Notes under the pieces: model-generated
Seen by the model: the letters and a program-made list of their open reading frames with translations, nothing else
What the model was told of the DNA's origin: nothing
Databases searched by the model: none
In this document: in pieces, positions 56,743 to 64,000 of the stretch
How positions within the stretch are numbered: the stretch's first letter is position 1
Layout of the letters: each line of letters opens with the position of its first letter
Assembly (NCBI RefSeq): GCF_031179145.1
Contig: NZ_JAPSIB010000004.1
Span: 62,001 to 126,000, forward strand
Direction: 5' to 3'
Source: Brevibacterium sp.
GTDB taxonomy: Bacteria; Actinomycetota; Actinomycetes; Actinomycetales; Brevibacteriaceae
DNA: 64,000 nt
Program-made: the position numbers and the translations under genes

Positions 56743-57549
56743 TCAGCGGATCATTCCCGCGATGACGTCGTAACCGAGCTTGAGGATCATCGCCGAGACC
56801 ACGACGACGAAGACGACTCGGACGAAGCCGGAACCCTTCTTCAGCGCCGTCCTGGCGCCGAAGATCCCGCCCAGGACGTTGCCGGCGGCGACGACCAGTC
56901 CGAGCAGCCACACGACCTGACCGGCGGGGACGAAGTAGACGAGGGCGCCGAAGTTCGTCGCCCAGTTGATCACCTTCGCTGTCACCGAGGCCTGGAGGAA
57001 CGAGAACCCGATGATCGTCACGAACGCGATGACGAGGAACGATCCCGTGCCGGGTCCGAGCACTCCGTCGTAGATGCCGATGACGAGGCCGATCAGCCAG
57101 GACAGCCCATGGTGGCGCTTCGAGGTCTCCCCGAACCGCAGGCTGACATCCGTGCCGAGGCTCGGGTTGAGCACCGTGAAGATCCCGACCCCGACGAGGG
57201 CCGCGAGGATGATCGGGGTGAACATCTCGCTGGGCACGAGGGTGGCGAGCTTCGCGCCGAGCACCGCCCCGAGGAATGCCGTGGCCGCCGCCGGGATCGT
57301 GGCCGACCGGTCGGGGGTGACTGTGCGCAGATAGGTCGCCGCCGAGGCGGTGGTGCCCGCGATGGATCCCACCTTGTTCGTCGCCACCGCCTGCACCGGC
57401 GTCATCCCCGGCACCAGGAGGAGCGCCGGCAGCTGGATCAGTCCGCCACCGCCGACGACGGCATCGACCCACCCGGCCAGGGCTCCTGCTGCGAAGAGCA
57501 GCAGGAGCATCATCAGCGTGACATCGATGCCCCCGGTCAGCGCCTCCAC
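56743..57549 (-). CDS. TSUP family transporter (TauE/SafE)
   Basis: 268 residues with about eight membrane segments. The N-terminal LFAAGALAGWVDAVVGGGGLIQLPALLLVPGM is the TauE/SafE signature, repeated in degenerate form at GIYDGVLGPGTGSFLVIAFVTIIG. Members export sulfite, sulfoacetate or other small anions. The GTG start lies 3 bp after the proS stop, so it is probably co-transcribed with proS although no functional link is known. Confidence 0.9.
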   Translation of the reverse strand: MEALTGGIDVTLMMLLLLFAAGALAGWVDAVVGGGGLIQLPALLLVPGMTPVQAVATNKVGSIAGTTASAATYLRTVTPDRSATIPAAATAFLGAVLGAKLATLVPSEMFTPIILAALVGVGIFTVLNPSLGTDVSLRFGETSKRHHGLSWLIGLVIGIYDGVLGPGTGSFLVIAFVTIIGFSFLQASVTAKVINWATNFGALVYFVPAGQVVWLLGLVVAAGNVLGGIFGARTALKKGSGFVRVVFVVVVSAMILKLGYDVIAGMIR

Positions 57550-57552
57550 TGC

Positions 57553-59439
57553 TCAGACGGAGGCGATGGCGGGATCCGCGACGGTCGGTTCCGCCTCCGC
57601 CGGTGCTCCGGCGACGGCTGCGTCGGCTGCCGCCTCGGCCGCGGCGTAGGCGGCACGGACGCCGTCGACGGTCGTGGCGATCACCTCGGCGAGGGGAAGC
57701 TCCTGCTTCTGGCCGCTGAGACGGTTGCGCAGCTCCACCTTGCCGTCGGCCAGTCCGCGGCCGATGACGATGACGGTGGGGATGCCGATGAGCTCGGCGT
57801 CGGCGAACTTGAAGCCGGGTGAGACCTTGACCCGGTCGTCGAGGAGGACGGAGACCCCGGCCGCCTCGAGGTCAGCGGTCAGCGCTTCGGCCGCCTCGGC
57901 GATGTCCGCGCCCTTGCCCGCGGCGATGATGTGGACGTCGGCGGGGGCCAGGTGCTGCGGCCAGATGAGGCTGTCGCCGTCGTGGTACTCCTCGGCGATG
58001 CAGGCCATGACACGGGTGACGCCGAGGCCGTAGGAGCCCATGGTCACGGTCGTGGCCTTGCCGTTCTGGTCGAGGACCTTGAGGTCGAGCGCCTCGGCGT
58101 AGCGGCGGCCGAGCTTGAAGATCTGGCCGATCTCCACCCCGCGCGCCAGTTCGAGCGGGCCCGAGCCGTCGGGGGCCGGGTCGCCGACCATGACGCGGGC
58201 GGCCTCGATCGTGCCGTCGGCGACGAAGTCGCGGCCGGCGACGAGGTCGAACACGTGCTTGCCGGGTTCGTTCGCGCCCGTGATCCAGCGGGTGCCGTCG
58301 ACGATGCGCGGGTCGAGGAGGAACCGCAGCCCCGAGGTGCCCTCGAGTCCGAGAACCTGGGTCTCCGGGCTCATTCCCGGGCCGATGTAGCCCTTGACGA
58401 GCTCCGGGTGCGCCTTGAGGTCGGCTTCGGTGGCGGCTTCGATCTCGACCTCGCCGATGCCGAGGGTTCCGGTGCCGGCGGCCCGGTCGAGGTCGACCTC
58501 ACGGTCGCCGGGCAGGCCGATGACGACAATCTCGCGAGTGCCGTCGGGGTGGGTGACGGCGCAGACGACGTTCTTGAGCGTGTCCGCGGCAGTCCAGTCG
58601 CGGTCCTCGCGCGGATGATCGGCGTTGGCGGCGGCGACGAGCGTCTCGATCGTCGGGGTGTCGGGGGTGTCCTCGATGTGGGCGGCCGGGGCATCGGTGT
58701 AGTCGATGGCCTCCGGAACGACCGAGGTGACGGCTTCGACGTTGGCGGCGTAGCCGCCGGGTGAGCGGACGAACGTGTCCTCGCCGACCTCGGAGGGGTA
58801 GATGAACTCCTCGGTGCCGGATCCGCCCATCGCGCCCGGCGTGGCCTTGATCGGCAGGCAGGGCAGGCCGAGGCGGGCGAACGCGCGCAGGTAGGCCACC
58901 CGCATCGCCTCGTAGGAGGCGTCGAGCCCGGCGTCGTCGATGTCGAAGGAGTAGGCGTCCTTCATGATGAATTCGCGGCCCCGCAGCAGCCCGGCGCGCG
59001 GCCGGGCCTCATCGCGGTACTTCGTCTGGATCTGGTAGATCGACAGCGGCAGATCCTTGTAGGAGGAGTACAGGTCCTTGACGAGGAGCGTGAACACCTC
59101 TTCGTGGGTGGGCGCCAGCAGGTAGTCGTTGTCCTTGCGGTCCGTCAGGGTGAAGATGTCGGAGCCGTAGGCCTCCCACCGGCCCGAAGCCTTGTAGGGG
59201 TCGGCGGGCAGCAGGCTCGGGAAGTGGACTTCCTGGGAGCCGACGCGGGCCATCTCGTCGCGCACGATCGCCTCGATCTTCGCCAGCACCTTGAGGCCCA
59301 GCGGCAGCCAGGTGTAGATTCCCGGCGCCGACCGGCGGATGTACCCGGCGCGGTGGAGCAGTCTGTGGCTGGCGACCTCGGCGCCGACCGGGTCTTCCTT
59401 CTGGGTTCGCACAAACAGGGACGACATGCGTAGCGCCAT
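57553..59439 (-). CDS. proS: Prolyl-tRNA synthetase, bacterial type
   Basis: 628 residues. Class II motifs are present (motif 2 region [26 protein letters not shown]; motif 3 [19 protein letters not shown]), and a central YbaK-like editing insertion (about 250-420, ending before [21 protein letters not shown]) marks the bacterial form with an INS domain. It charges tRNA-Pro and edits Ala/Cys mischarging. The C-terminal anticodon-binding domain ends with an Ala-rich tail. GAGGAG precedes the ATG. Confidence 0.96.
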   Translation of the reverse strand: MALRMSSLFVRTQKEDPVGAEVASHRLLHRAGYIRRSAPGIYTWLPLGLKVLAKIEAIVRDEMARVGSQEVHFPSLLPADPYKASGRWEAYGSDIFTLTDRKDNDYLLAPTHEEVFTLLVKDLYSSYKDLPLSIYQIQTKYRDEARPRAGLLRGREFIMKDAYSFDIDDAGLDASYEAMRVAYLRAFARLGLPCLPIKATPGAMGGSGTEEFIYPSEVGEDTFVRSPGGYAANVEAVTSVVPEAIDYTDAPAAHIEDTPDTPTIETLVAAANADHPREDRDWTAADTLKNVVCAVTHPDGTREIVVIGLPGDREVDLDRAAGTGTLGIGEVEIEAATEADLKAHPELVKGYIGPGMSPETQVLGLEGTSGLRFLLDPRIVDGTRWITGANEPGKHVFDLVAGRDFVADGTIEAARVMVGDPAPDGSGPLELARGVEIGQIFKLGRRYAEALDLKVLDQNGKATTVTMGSYGLGVTRVMACIAEEYHDGDSLIWPQHLAPADVHIIAAGKGADIAEAAEALTADLEAAGVSVLLDDRVKVSPGFKFADAELIGIPTVIVIGRGLADGKVELRNRLSGQKQELPLAEVIATTVDGVRAAYAAAEAAADAAVAGAPAEAEPTVADPAIASV

Positions 59440-59669
59440 GGGTGATTCTCCTCAATGTCTCACAACTCAAATCGAACACTATAGGCCCGGGAGCACCAGC
59501 GGCAATTCCGCCCGCACAGGCGTCGAGATCACGTTCGGGACGCCCCGAGGCCCGGCCCTGTCCGAGGGGCGAGGGTGGGGGTGAGCGGGCATCGATTCGC
59601 GACTGTCGGGAAGAGAATTAGACTGGGTGGTCAGAGCCGTCCTCCACGTCCCGATCCGATCTGAAGAGC

Positions 59670-60464
59670 ATGCCTGATTCCACTTCTCTCGAGCAGTTCC
59701 CTCGCCCCTCCGTGGCCGTGGACACTGCGGTGCTGTGCCCCGTCGCCCGCAGGGGCCTGCATGTTCTCCTCATCCGCGCCCAGGACGGACAGTGGCAGCT
59801 GCCCGGTTCGATCCTCCGTCCGCAGGAAAGACTCGCCGAGGCGGTCGCCCGCTGCCTGCGGGAGAAGGCGCGGTTGATCGACCGCTCCCCCATCCAGCTG
59901 CATGTCTTCGACCAGCCCGATCGCGACGATCGCGGCTGGGTGATCTCGGTGGCCCACCTCGACGTGCTCGACGGGACCGGCGACTTCGGCGCCGACGAAC
60001 GGCGGAAGATGGTGCCGGTCACCGAGGTGACCGAGCTCAGCGCCGAGCATCAGGAGATCGTGCGGGTCGCGGTCCACCGGCTCCGGTCGCTCCACGAGCG
60101 CACCCCTGATCCCTTCGGTCTGCTCGGCCCCGAGTTCTCGCTGCGCCAGCTGCGGACTCTCCACGAGACGGTCGCCGGGGTCGAGCTGCAGTCCGATACC
60201 TTCCGCCGCACCATGTTGCCGCTGCTCGAGCCCACTGGGCGTGCGGTCACTCAGGGCCGCGGACGGCCCGCCCAGACGTTCGCACGCCGCGCGGAGATCG
60301 CCCTCGACACGGATTCCCCCATCCTCCCGGTCCCCGGGGCCGAGTGGGCAGGTGTCCACGACTGGCCGACTCCCACCGCGGCGCGCGTCACGGTCGAGTC
60401 AGCAGTCGGCGCTGCCGACACGGGGGTCGGCGCAGTCGAATCGGGTGTCGGCGATGGAGATTGA
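59670..60464 (+). CDS. Nudix-type regulator, NrtR-like
   Basis: 264 residues. An N-terminal Nudix fold (VAVDTAVLCPVARRGLHVLLIRAQDGQWQLPGSILRPQERLAEAVARCLREKARL) has a degenerate Nudix box: REKAR instead of RE-x-x-E-E, so hydrolysis is doubtful. The C-terminal part (LLGPEFSLRQLRTLHETVAGVELQSDTFRRTMLPL) is the winged-helix of NrtR-type regulators, in which the Nudix domain senses ADP-ribose or similar. A TAGACT -10 box lies at 59619-59624. It overlaps the S4 gene by 11 bp. The sequence after the winged helix is low-complexity. Confidence 0.82.
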   Translation: MPDSTSLEQFPRPSVAVDTAVLCPVARRGLHVLLIRAQDGQWQLPGSILRPQERLAEAVARCLREKARLIDRSPIQLHVFDQPDRDDRGWVISVAHLDVLDGTGDFGADERRKMVPVTEVTELSAEHQEIVRVAVHRLRSLHERTPDPFGLLGPEFSLRQLRTLHETVAGVELQSDTFRRTMLPLLEPTGRAVTQGRGRPAQTFARRAEIALDTDSPILPVPGAEWAGVHDWPTPTAARVTVESAVGAADTGVGAVESGVGDGD

Positions 60465-60864
60465 CCGCTCCGAGCAGACCCATCAGCGCATCGATGTCTG
60501 GCTGTGGACGACGCGGATGTTCAAGACCCGGAATCTCGCCACCCAGGCCTGTCGCGGCGGGCACGTGCAGCTCGACGGCCAGCGGGTCAAGGCCTCACAG
60601 AAGGTGTCGATCGGGCAGGAGGTCCGGGTTCGCAAGGCCGGGAGTGAGTTCATCCGGAAGATCACCGGGTTCGTGCCGACCCGGGGCCAGGCATCGATCG
60701 CAGTGCAGTGCTATGAAGACCTCACCCCGGCCCCCGATCCTGCGCTGCGCGGATTCGTTCCCCGCCGGGACAAGGGGATGGGTCGACCGACGAAGAAGGA
60801 TCGGCGCGAGATGGAGAAGTTCCAGGACGAGGCCGCCAAACCGCGCCGCCGCGACCATCCCTGA
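60454..60864 (+). CDS. S4-domain RNA-binding protein, Hsp15-like
   Basis: 136 residues from the ATG at 60454. The S4 domain (QRIDVWLWTTRMFKTRNLATQACRGGHVQLDGQRVKASQKVSIGQEVRV, residues 11-60) is like heat-shock protein Hsp15, which binds free 50S subunits with nascent chains. The basic C-terminal tail (MGRPTKKDRREMEKFQDEAAKPRRRDHP) is typical. It is co-translated with the Nudix regulator. Convergent with the GNAT gene. Confidence 0.85.
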   Translation: MEIDRSEQTHQRIDVWLWTTRMFKTRNLATQACRGGHVQLDGQRVKASQKVSIGQEVRVRKAGSEFIRKITGFVPTRGQASIAVQCYEDLTPAPDPALRGFVPRRDKGMGRPTKKDRREMEKFQDEAAKPRRRDHP

Positions 60865-60909
60865 GCGCCGGCTCAGCATTTCCGGGCGGGTACCGAGTTT
60901 CCGGCTCAG
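60861..60909. repeat. Stem-loop and CCGGCTCAG repeat between convergent genes
   Basis: CTGAGC (60861-60866) pairs with GCTCAG (60871-60876) across 4 bases, overlapping the S4 gene stop and followed by CATTTCC. CCGGCTCAG, which contains the GNAT stop, occurs at 60868-60876 and 60901-60909. Confidence 0.5.
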
Positions 60910-61784
60910 TACATGACGGTGGCGAAAGTGCCGACCTGTTCGAAGCCGACCCTCTGATACACGCGCAGCGCCACCTCGTTGTAGTCATTGGCGTAGAGGC
61001 TCACCATCGGGTGTCCTGCCGCCTGAGTCTGCGCCACGACGGCGGCCATGCCCGCCGCGCCGAGGCCGAGGTTGCGCACTTCGGGGTGCACCCAGACTCC
61101 TTGGACCTGGACGACGCGTGGTGCCCTGATCCCGATGTCGGCCTTGAACAGCACCTGCTCGTCCAGGTCGCGGGCCGGCCACCGCGGGACCCGGCCTCCC
61201 TGCGGGAGCGTGTCGGAGATCCGGACGAAGCAGTTGCCGCCCCGGATGATGCTGCGCACTCGGGCCAGGTAGCTCGATTCGCCACCCTCGGTCGGTGAGA
61301 AGCCGACTTCGTTGGTGAACATGTCGACGCTGGCGGCGAACACGGCCGGCAGCTGGTCGAGGGTCGCCAGACGCACCTCGGGGTCGGGTTCGACCTGGGG
61401 CGGGGAGCTGATGGCCAAGAGTGGCTGGCGTTCGCGGATGCCGCGCGGCCTGCCCCAGCTGAGCCGGCGGTGCAGGTCGAGGACGACTCGGCGATCGCCG
61501 ATGAGGGAGCAGGAGTACCGGCCTTCGGCGTTGAGCTTGGCGGCCAGGGCCTGATTGGTCTCAGGGGTGGCGGCGACGGGAATGATGTTGCCTCCGGCCC
61601 AATAGGCCGCCACCGGTCGCTCGCCGTCGAAGACCCCCAGCAGGGACCCGGCGGGAGAGCTCATCTGAGCGGTCCCGGAGACGTCGAGCAGGGCGAGCAG
61701 GTAGACGTTCTCGCATGGTTTGAGCGCCAGCAGGCCCTGCAGCCAGCGTGTGTGTTGATGACCCAGTCGGGCGACTCTCAGCAC
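60906..61784 (-). CDS. DUF4081/GNAT family N-acetyltransferase
   Basis: 292 residues from a GTG at 61784. The N-terminal half is the DUF4081 domain (LLALKPCENVYLLALLD), and the C-terminal half is a GNAT with the acetyl-CoA loop RNLGLGAAGM in VQVQGVWVHPEVRNLGLGAAGMAAVVAQTQ, followed by ANDYNEVALRVYQRVGFEQVG. This pair is usually encoded next to ispG in actinobacteria. Substrate unknown. It lies 33 bp after ispG. Confidence 0.87.
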   Translation of the reverse strand: MLRVARLGHQHTRWLQGLLALKPCENVYLLALLDVSGTAQMSSPAGSLLGVFDGERPVAAYWAGGNIIPVAATPETNQALAAKLNAEGRYSCSLIGDRRVVLDLHRRLSWGRPRGIRERQPLLAISSPPQVEPDPEVRLATLDQLPAVFAASVDMFTNEVGFSPTEGGESSYLARVRSIIRGGNCFVRISDTLPQGGRVPRWPARDLDEQVLFKADIGIRAPRVVQVQGVWVHPEVRNLGLGAAGMAAVVAQTQAAGHPMVSLYANDYNEVALRVYQRVGFEQVGTFATVMY

Positions 61785-61817
61785 CGGCCCACCCTCACCC
61801 TGCGACGACGGAAGCTC

Positions 61818-62972
61818 TCAACCGACGACGACCTCCGGCGGACCGGAGGGCACATCGGACTCCTCGGCGATGCGCATGGCCTCTTCGATGAGTGTCTCGA
61901 CGATCTGGGATTCCGGCACGGTCTTGATGACCTCGCCCTTGACGAAGATCTGGCCCTTGCCATTGCCGCTGGCCACACCGAGGTCGGCCTCCCGGGCCTC
62001 GCCCGGACCGTTGACGACACAGCCCATGACGGCCACCCGCAGCGGAACCTCCATGCCCTCGAGGCCGGAGGTGACCTTCTCGGCCAGGGTATAGACATCG
62101 ACCTGTGCCCTGCCGCAGGAGGGGCAGGAGACGATCTCGAGCTTCCGCGGGCGCAGGTTGAGGCTCTCGAGGATCTGGCTGCCGACCTTGACCTCTTCGA
62201 CCGGAGGGGCGGAGAGGGAGACTCGGATCGTGTCGCCGATCCCCTGCGAGAGCAGGGCGCCGAAGGCGGTGGCGGACTTGATCGTGCCCTGGAACGCGGG
62301 CCCCGCCTCGGTGACGCCGAGGTGAAGCGGCCAGTCACCGCGCTCGGCGAGCAGTTCGTAGGCGCGGACCATGATCACCGGGTCGTGGTGCTTGACGGAG
62401 ATCTTGAAGTCGTGGAAGTCGTGCTCCTCGAACAGGGAGGCCTCCCACACCGCGGATTCCACGAGGGCCTCCGGGGTGGCCTTGCCGAACTTCTCCATGA
62501 TGCGCTTGTCGAGCGACCCGGCGTTGACGCCGATGCGGATCGAGGTGCCGGCGTCCTTCGCGGCCTTCGCGATCTCCTTGACCTGGTCGTCGAACTTCCG
62601 GATGTTGCCGGGGTTGACGCGCACGGCCGCACAGCCGGCGTCGATCGCGGCGAAGACGTACTTCGGCTGGAAGTGGATGTCGGCGATGACGGGGATCTGC
62701 GACTTCGCCGCGATCGCGGGCAGAGCTGCGGCGTCGTCGGCCGAAGGGCAGGCCACACGCACGATGTCGCAGCCCGAGGCGGTGAGCTCGGCGATCTGCT
62801 GGAGGGTGGCGTTGATGTCCGTCGTCGGTGTCGTCGTCATCGATTGGACGCTGACGGGGTAGTCGGAACCGACGCCCACCTTGCCGACCTTGATCTGACG
62901 CGTCTTCCGCCGAGGCGACAGCACAGGTGGAGGTGGAGCGGGCATTCCGAGGTTCACCGATGTCACGAACAC
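61818..62972 (-). CDS. ispG: 4-hydroxy-3-methylbut-2-en-1-yl diphosphate synthase
   Basis: 384 residues (GTG at 62972; a second GTG 6 bases later has better ribosome-site spacing). IspG makes HMBPP in the MEP pathway of isoprenoid synthesis. The TIM barrel ([22 protein letters not shown]) and the C-terminal 4Fe-4S domain ([14 protein letters not shown], then [17 protein letters not shown]) are complete. It follows the M50 protease gene as in mycobacteria. Confidence 0.97.
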   Translation of the reverse strand: MFVTSVNLGMPAPPPPVLSPRRKTRQIKVGKVGVGSDYPVSVQSMTTTPTTDINATLQQIAELTASGCDIVRVACPSADDAAALPAIAAKSQIPVIADIHFQPKYVFAAIDAGCAAVRVNPGNIRKFDDQVKEIAKAAKDAGTSIRIGVNAGSLDKRIMEKFGKATPEALVESAVWEASLFEEHDFHDFKISVKHHDPVIMVRAYELLAERGDWPLHLGVTEAGPAFQGTIKSATAFGALLSQGIGDTIRVSLSAPPVEEVKVGSQILESLNLRPRKLEIVSCPSCGRAQVDVYTLAEKVTSGLEGMEVPLRVAVMGCVVNGPGEAREADLGVASGNGKGQIFVKGEVIKTVPESQIVETLIEEAMRIAEESDVPSGPPEVVVG

Positions 62973-63068
62973 AATCCCTTCGTTTCGGCTGGGGGCCAGC
63001 CTGACTGTTCGAGTCCTCCCTCATTGTAGAACCCCAACCCTGGGCTCACCTGTCCGCCGACGGTGCGA

Positions 63069-63155
63069 TGCCTCACGCCACGGGAGTCGCGGCGCTGCCT
63101 CAGCCGCGGGAGTCGCGGGGCTGCCTCACGTCGAGGTGGTCGCGGCGCTGCCTCA
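63069..63155. repeat. 26-27-bp repeats at the site-2 protease stop
   Basis: TGCCTCA recurs at 63069, 63096, 63122 and 63149 with period 27, 26 and 27. The last contains the stop of the M50 gene. On the minus strand TGA repeats in two of three frames. Confidence 0.8.
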
Positions 63156-64000
63156 GCCGGCGGATCTGAAGATCGCGTCGAGGGTGATCGGCTTGACCAG
63201 GTCGACGTAGACGAGCAGCGCGGTCATACACAGCATCAATCCGATGACGACGTAGGTCAGCGGCAGCAGCTTCGCGGTGTCGAACGGACCGACCACTCCC
63301 CGGCCGCGCCACTGATTGATGCGGCGGCGCGCCCCCTCGTAGAGGGCGACGGCGATGTGACCGCCGTCGAGCGGGAGCAGCGGGATCATGTTGAACGCGA
63401 ACAGGAAGATGTTGAGCGAACCGAGCATGCCGAGGCCCATCTGCGCCTTGTCGACGACCTCGAGGCGGTCCGTGGACACGATCTCGCCGGCCACGCGCCC
63501 GACGCCGACCATTCCGACGAGGCCCTCGGCGTCGCGCTCCTTCTCCCCGACCGCGACCTGCGTGATGTCGACGAGTTTGACGGGCAGAGTCACGATCGCA
63601 TGGAACACTCCGCTGACCTGGTCCCAGACCGCGCCGGGGAACTCGCCCAACGGCAGTGGCATGCGCTCCTGAACCGGGCCGATTCCGAAGAACCCCTCGG
63701 TCTCCGTCTGCGGGCTGCCATCCGGATTGAGAAGTGGCGCTCCCCGCTCGTCCAATCGCGGCCGCTCATGCGCGATGATCGGCACGGTCACCGTCTCGGT
63801 CGAGCCGTCGCGGACGAATTCCACCTGCACGTTCTTCCCGGCCTGATCCTCGATGACGCTCGAGAGGGTCTCCCAGTCCTTGGCCGGGACGCCGGCGACG
63901 GACGTGATCCGGTCACCGGGCTTGATGCCGGCCTCCCACGCGGGGGTGAGCTGGTCACCCGATTGACAGGCCTGACGCTGGTCGGCGGGTCGGGACGCCG
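63153..64000 (-). CDS. M50 site-2 protease, RseP/Rip1-like (N-terminus beyond window)
   Basis: The C-terminal 282 residues are present; the gene continues past the right edge, so the HExxH zinc motif is not visible. What is seen: a PDZ domain (LTPAWEAGIKPGDRITSVAGVPAKDWETLSSVIED...), then membrane segments with the third metal motif NMIPLLPLDGGHIAVALYEG (the Asp of LDGG). It cleaves membrane anti-sigma factors in the plane of the membrane. Rip1-ispG order matches other actinobacteria. Confidence 0.93.
   Translation of the reverse strand, partial: ASRPADQRQACQSGDQLTPAWEAGIKPGDRITSVAGVPAKDWETLSSVIEDQAGKNVQVEFVRDGSTETVTVPIIAHERPRLDERGAPLLNPDGSPQTETEGFFGIGPVQERMPLPLGEFPGAVWDQVSGVFHAIVTLPVKLVDITQVAVGEKERDAEGLVGMVGVGRVAGEIVSTDRLEVVDKAQMGLGMLGSLNIFLFAFNMIPLLPLDGGHIAVALYEGARRRINQWRGRGVVGPFDTAKLLPLTYVVIGLMLCMTALLVYVDLVKPITLDAIFRSAG

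Overview
The window is a high-GC actinobacterial chromosome segment. Gene content and order (recA-recX-miaB-miaA-dapF-hflX; dapA-rnj-ftsK-pgsA-cinA-clgR; rimP-nusA-ylxR-infB-rbfA-truB-ribF-rpsO-pnp-M16 peptidase; site-2 protease-ispG), DUF3046 and DUF4439 proteins, GTG/TTG starts and leaderless promoters fit Micrococcales; Brevibacterium is my best guess from general resemblance, not from a search. No rRNA, tRNA, CRISPR array, insertion sequence or prophage was seen.

Layout. 1-13.6 kb: a conserved minus-strand block of genome maintenance and tRNA modification (DinG-type helicase, HflX, DapF, MiaA, an unknown protein, MiaB, RecX, RecA, DUF3046, ClgR, CinA, PgsA, FtsK), with one plus-strand RsmC-like methyltransferase. 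13.6-20 kb: accessory carbon genes (malate synthase divergent from an L-lactate permease), a secreted cysteine peptidase with a membrane-anchored partner, and a methyltransferase. 20-22.7 kb: RNase J and DapA. 22.8-29.7 kb: accessory genes (GNAT-AAA fusion, TetR plus old-yellow-enzyme-type oxidoreductase, neutral zinc metallopeptidase, DUF418-like membrane protein, small membrane protein). 29.7-31.3 kb: DapB and superoxide dismutase. 31.4-41.3 kb: an accessory amino-acid catabolism island (acyl-CoA dehydrogenase, TPP-dependent decarboxylase, NDP-forming acyl-CoA synthetase, Glu/Leu/Phe/Val-type dehydrogenase, TetR, polar-amino-acid ABC transporter). 41.4-54.6 kb: the conserved translation and RNA block. 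54.7-56.7 kb: a DUF4439 lipoprotein coupled to an APH(6)-like kinase. 56.7-64 kb: TauE/SafE-type transporter, ProS, Nudix-type regulator, S4 protein, GNAT protein, IspG and the C-terminal part of an M50 site-2 protease.

How it fits together. Three diaminopimelate/lysine genes (dapF, dapA, dapB) are spread over the conserved blocks, and accessory modules are wedged between genes that are usually close neighbours in actinobacteria (ftsK/rnj, dapA/dapB, dapB/M16 peptidase). The most promising new system is the 31-41 kb island. A related 19-bp motif occurs just upstream of both its enzyme operon and its transporter operon, which suggests co-regulation by the TetR protein encoded between them. Other notable signals are two DNA-damage-type promoters for recA, a probable CTG start for the M16 peptidase, several leaderless promoters, and many CDS 3' ends where the stop-codon context is tandemly duplicated, often closing other reading frames.
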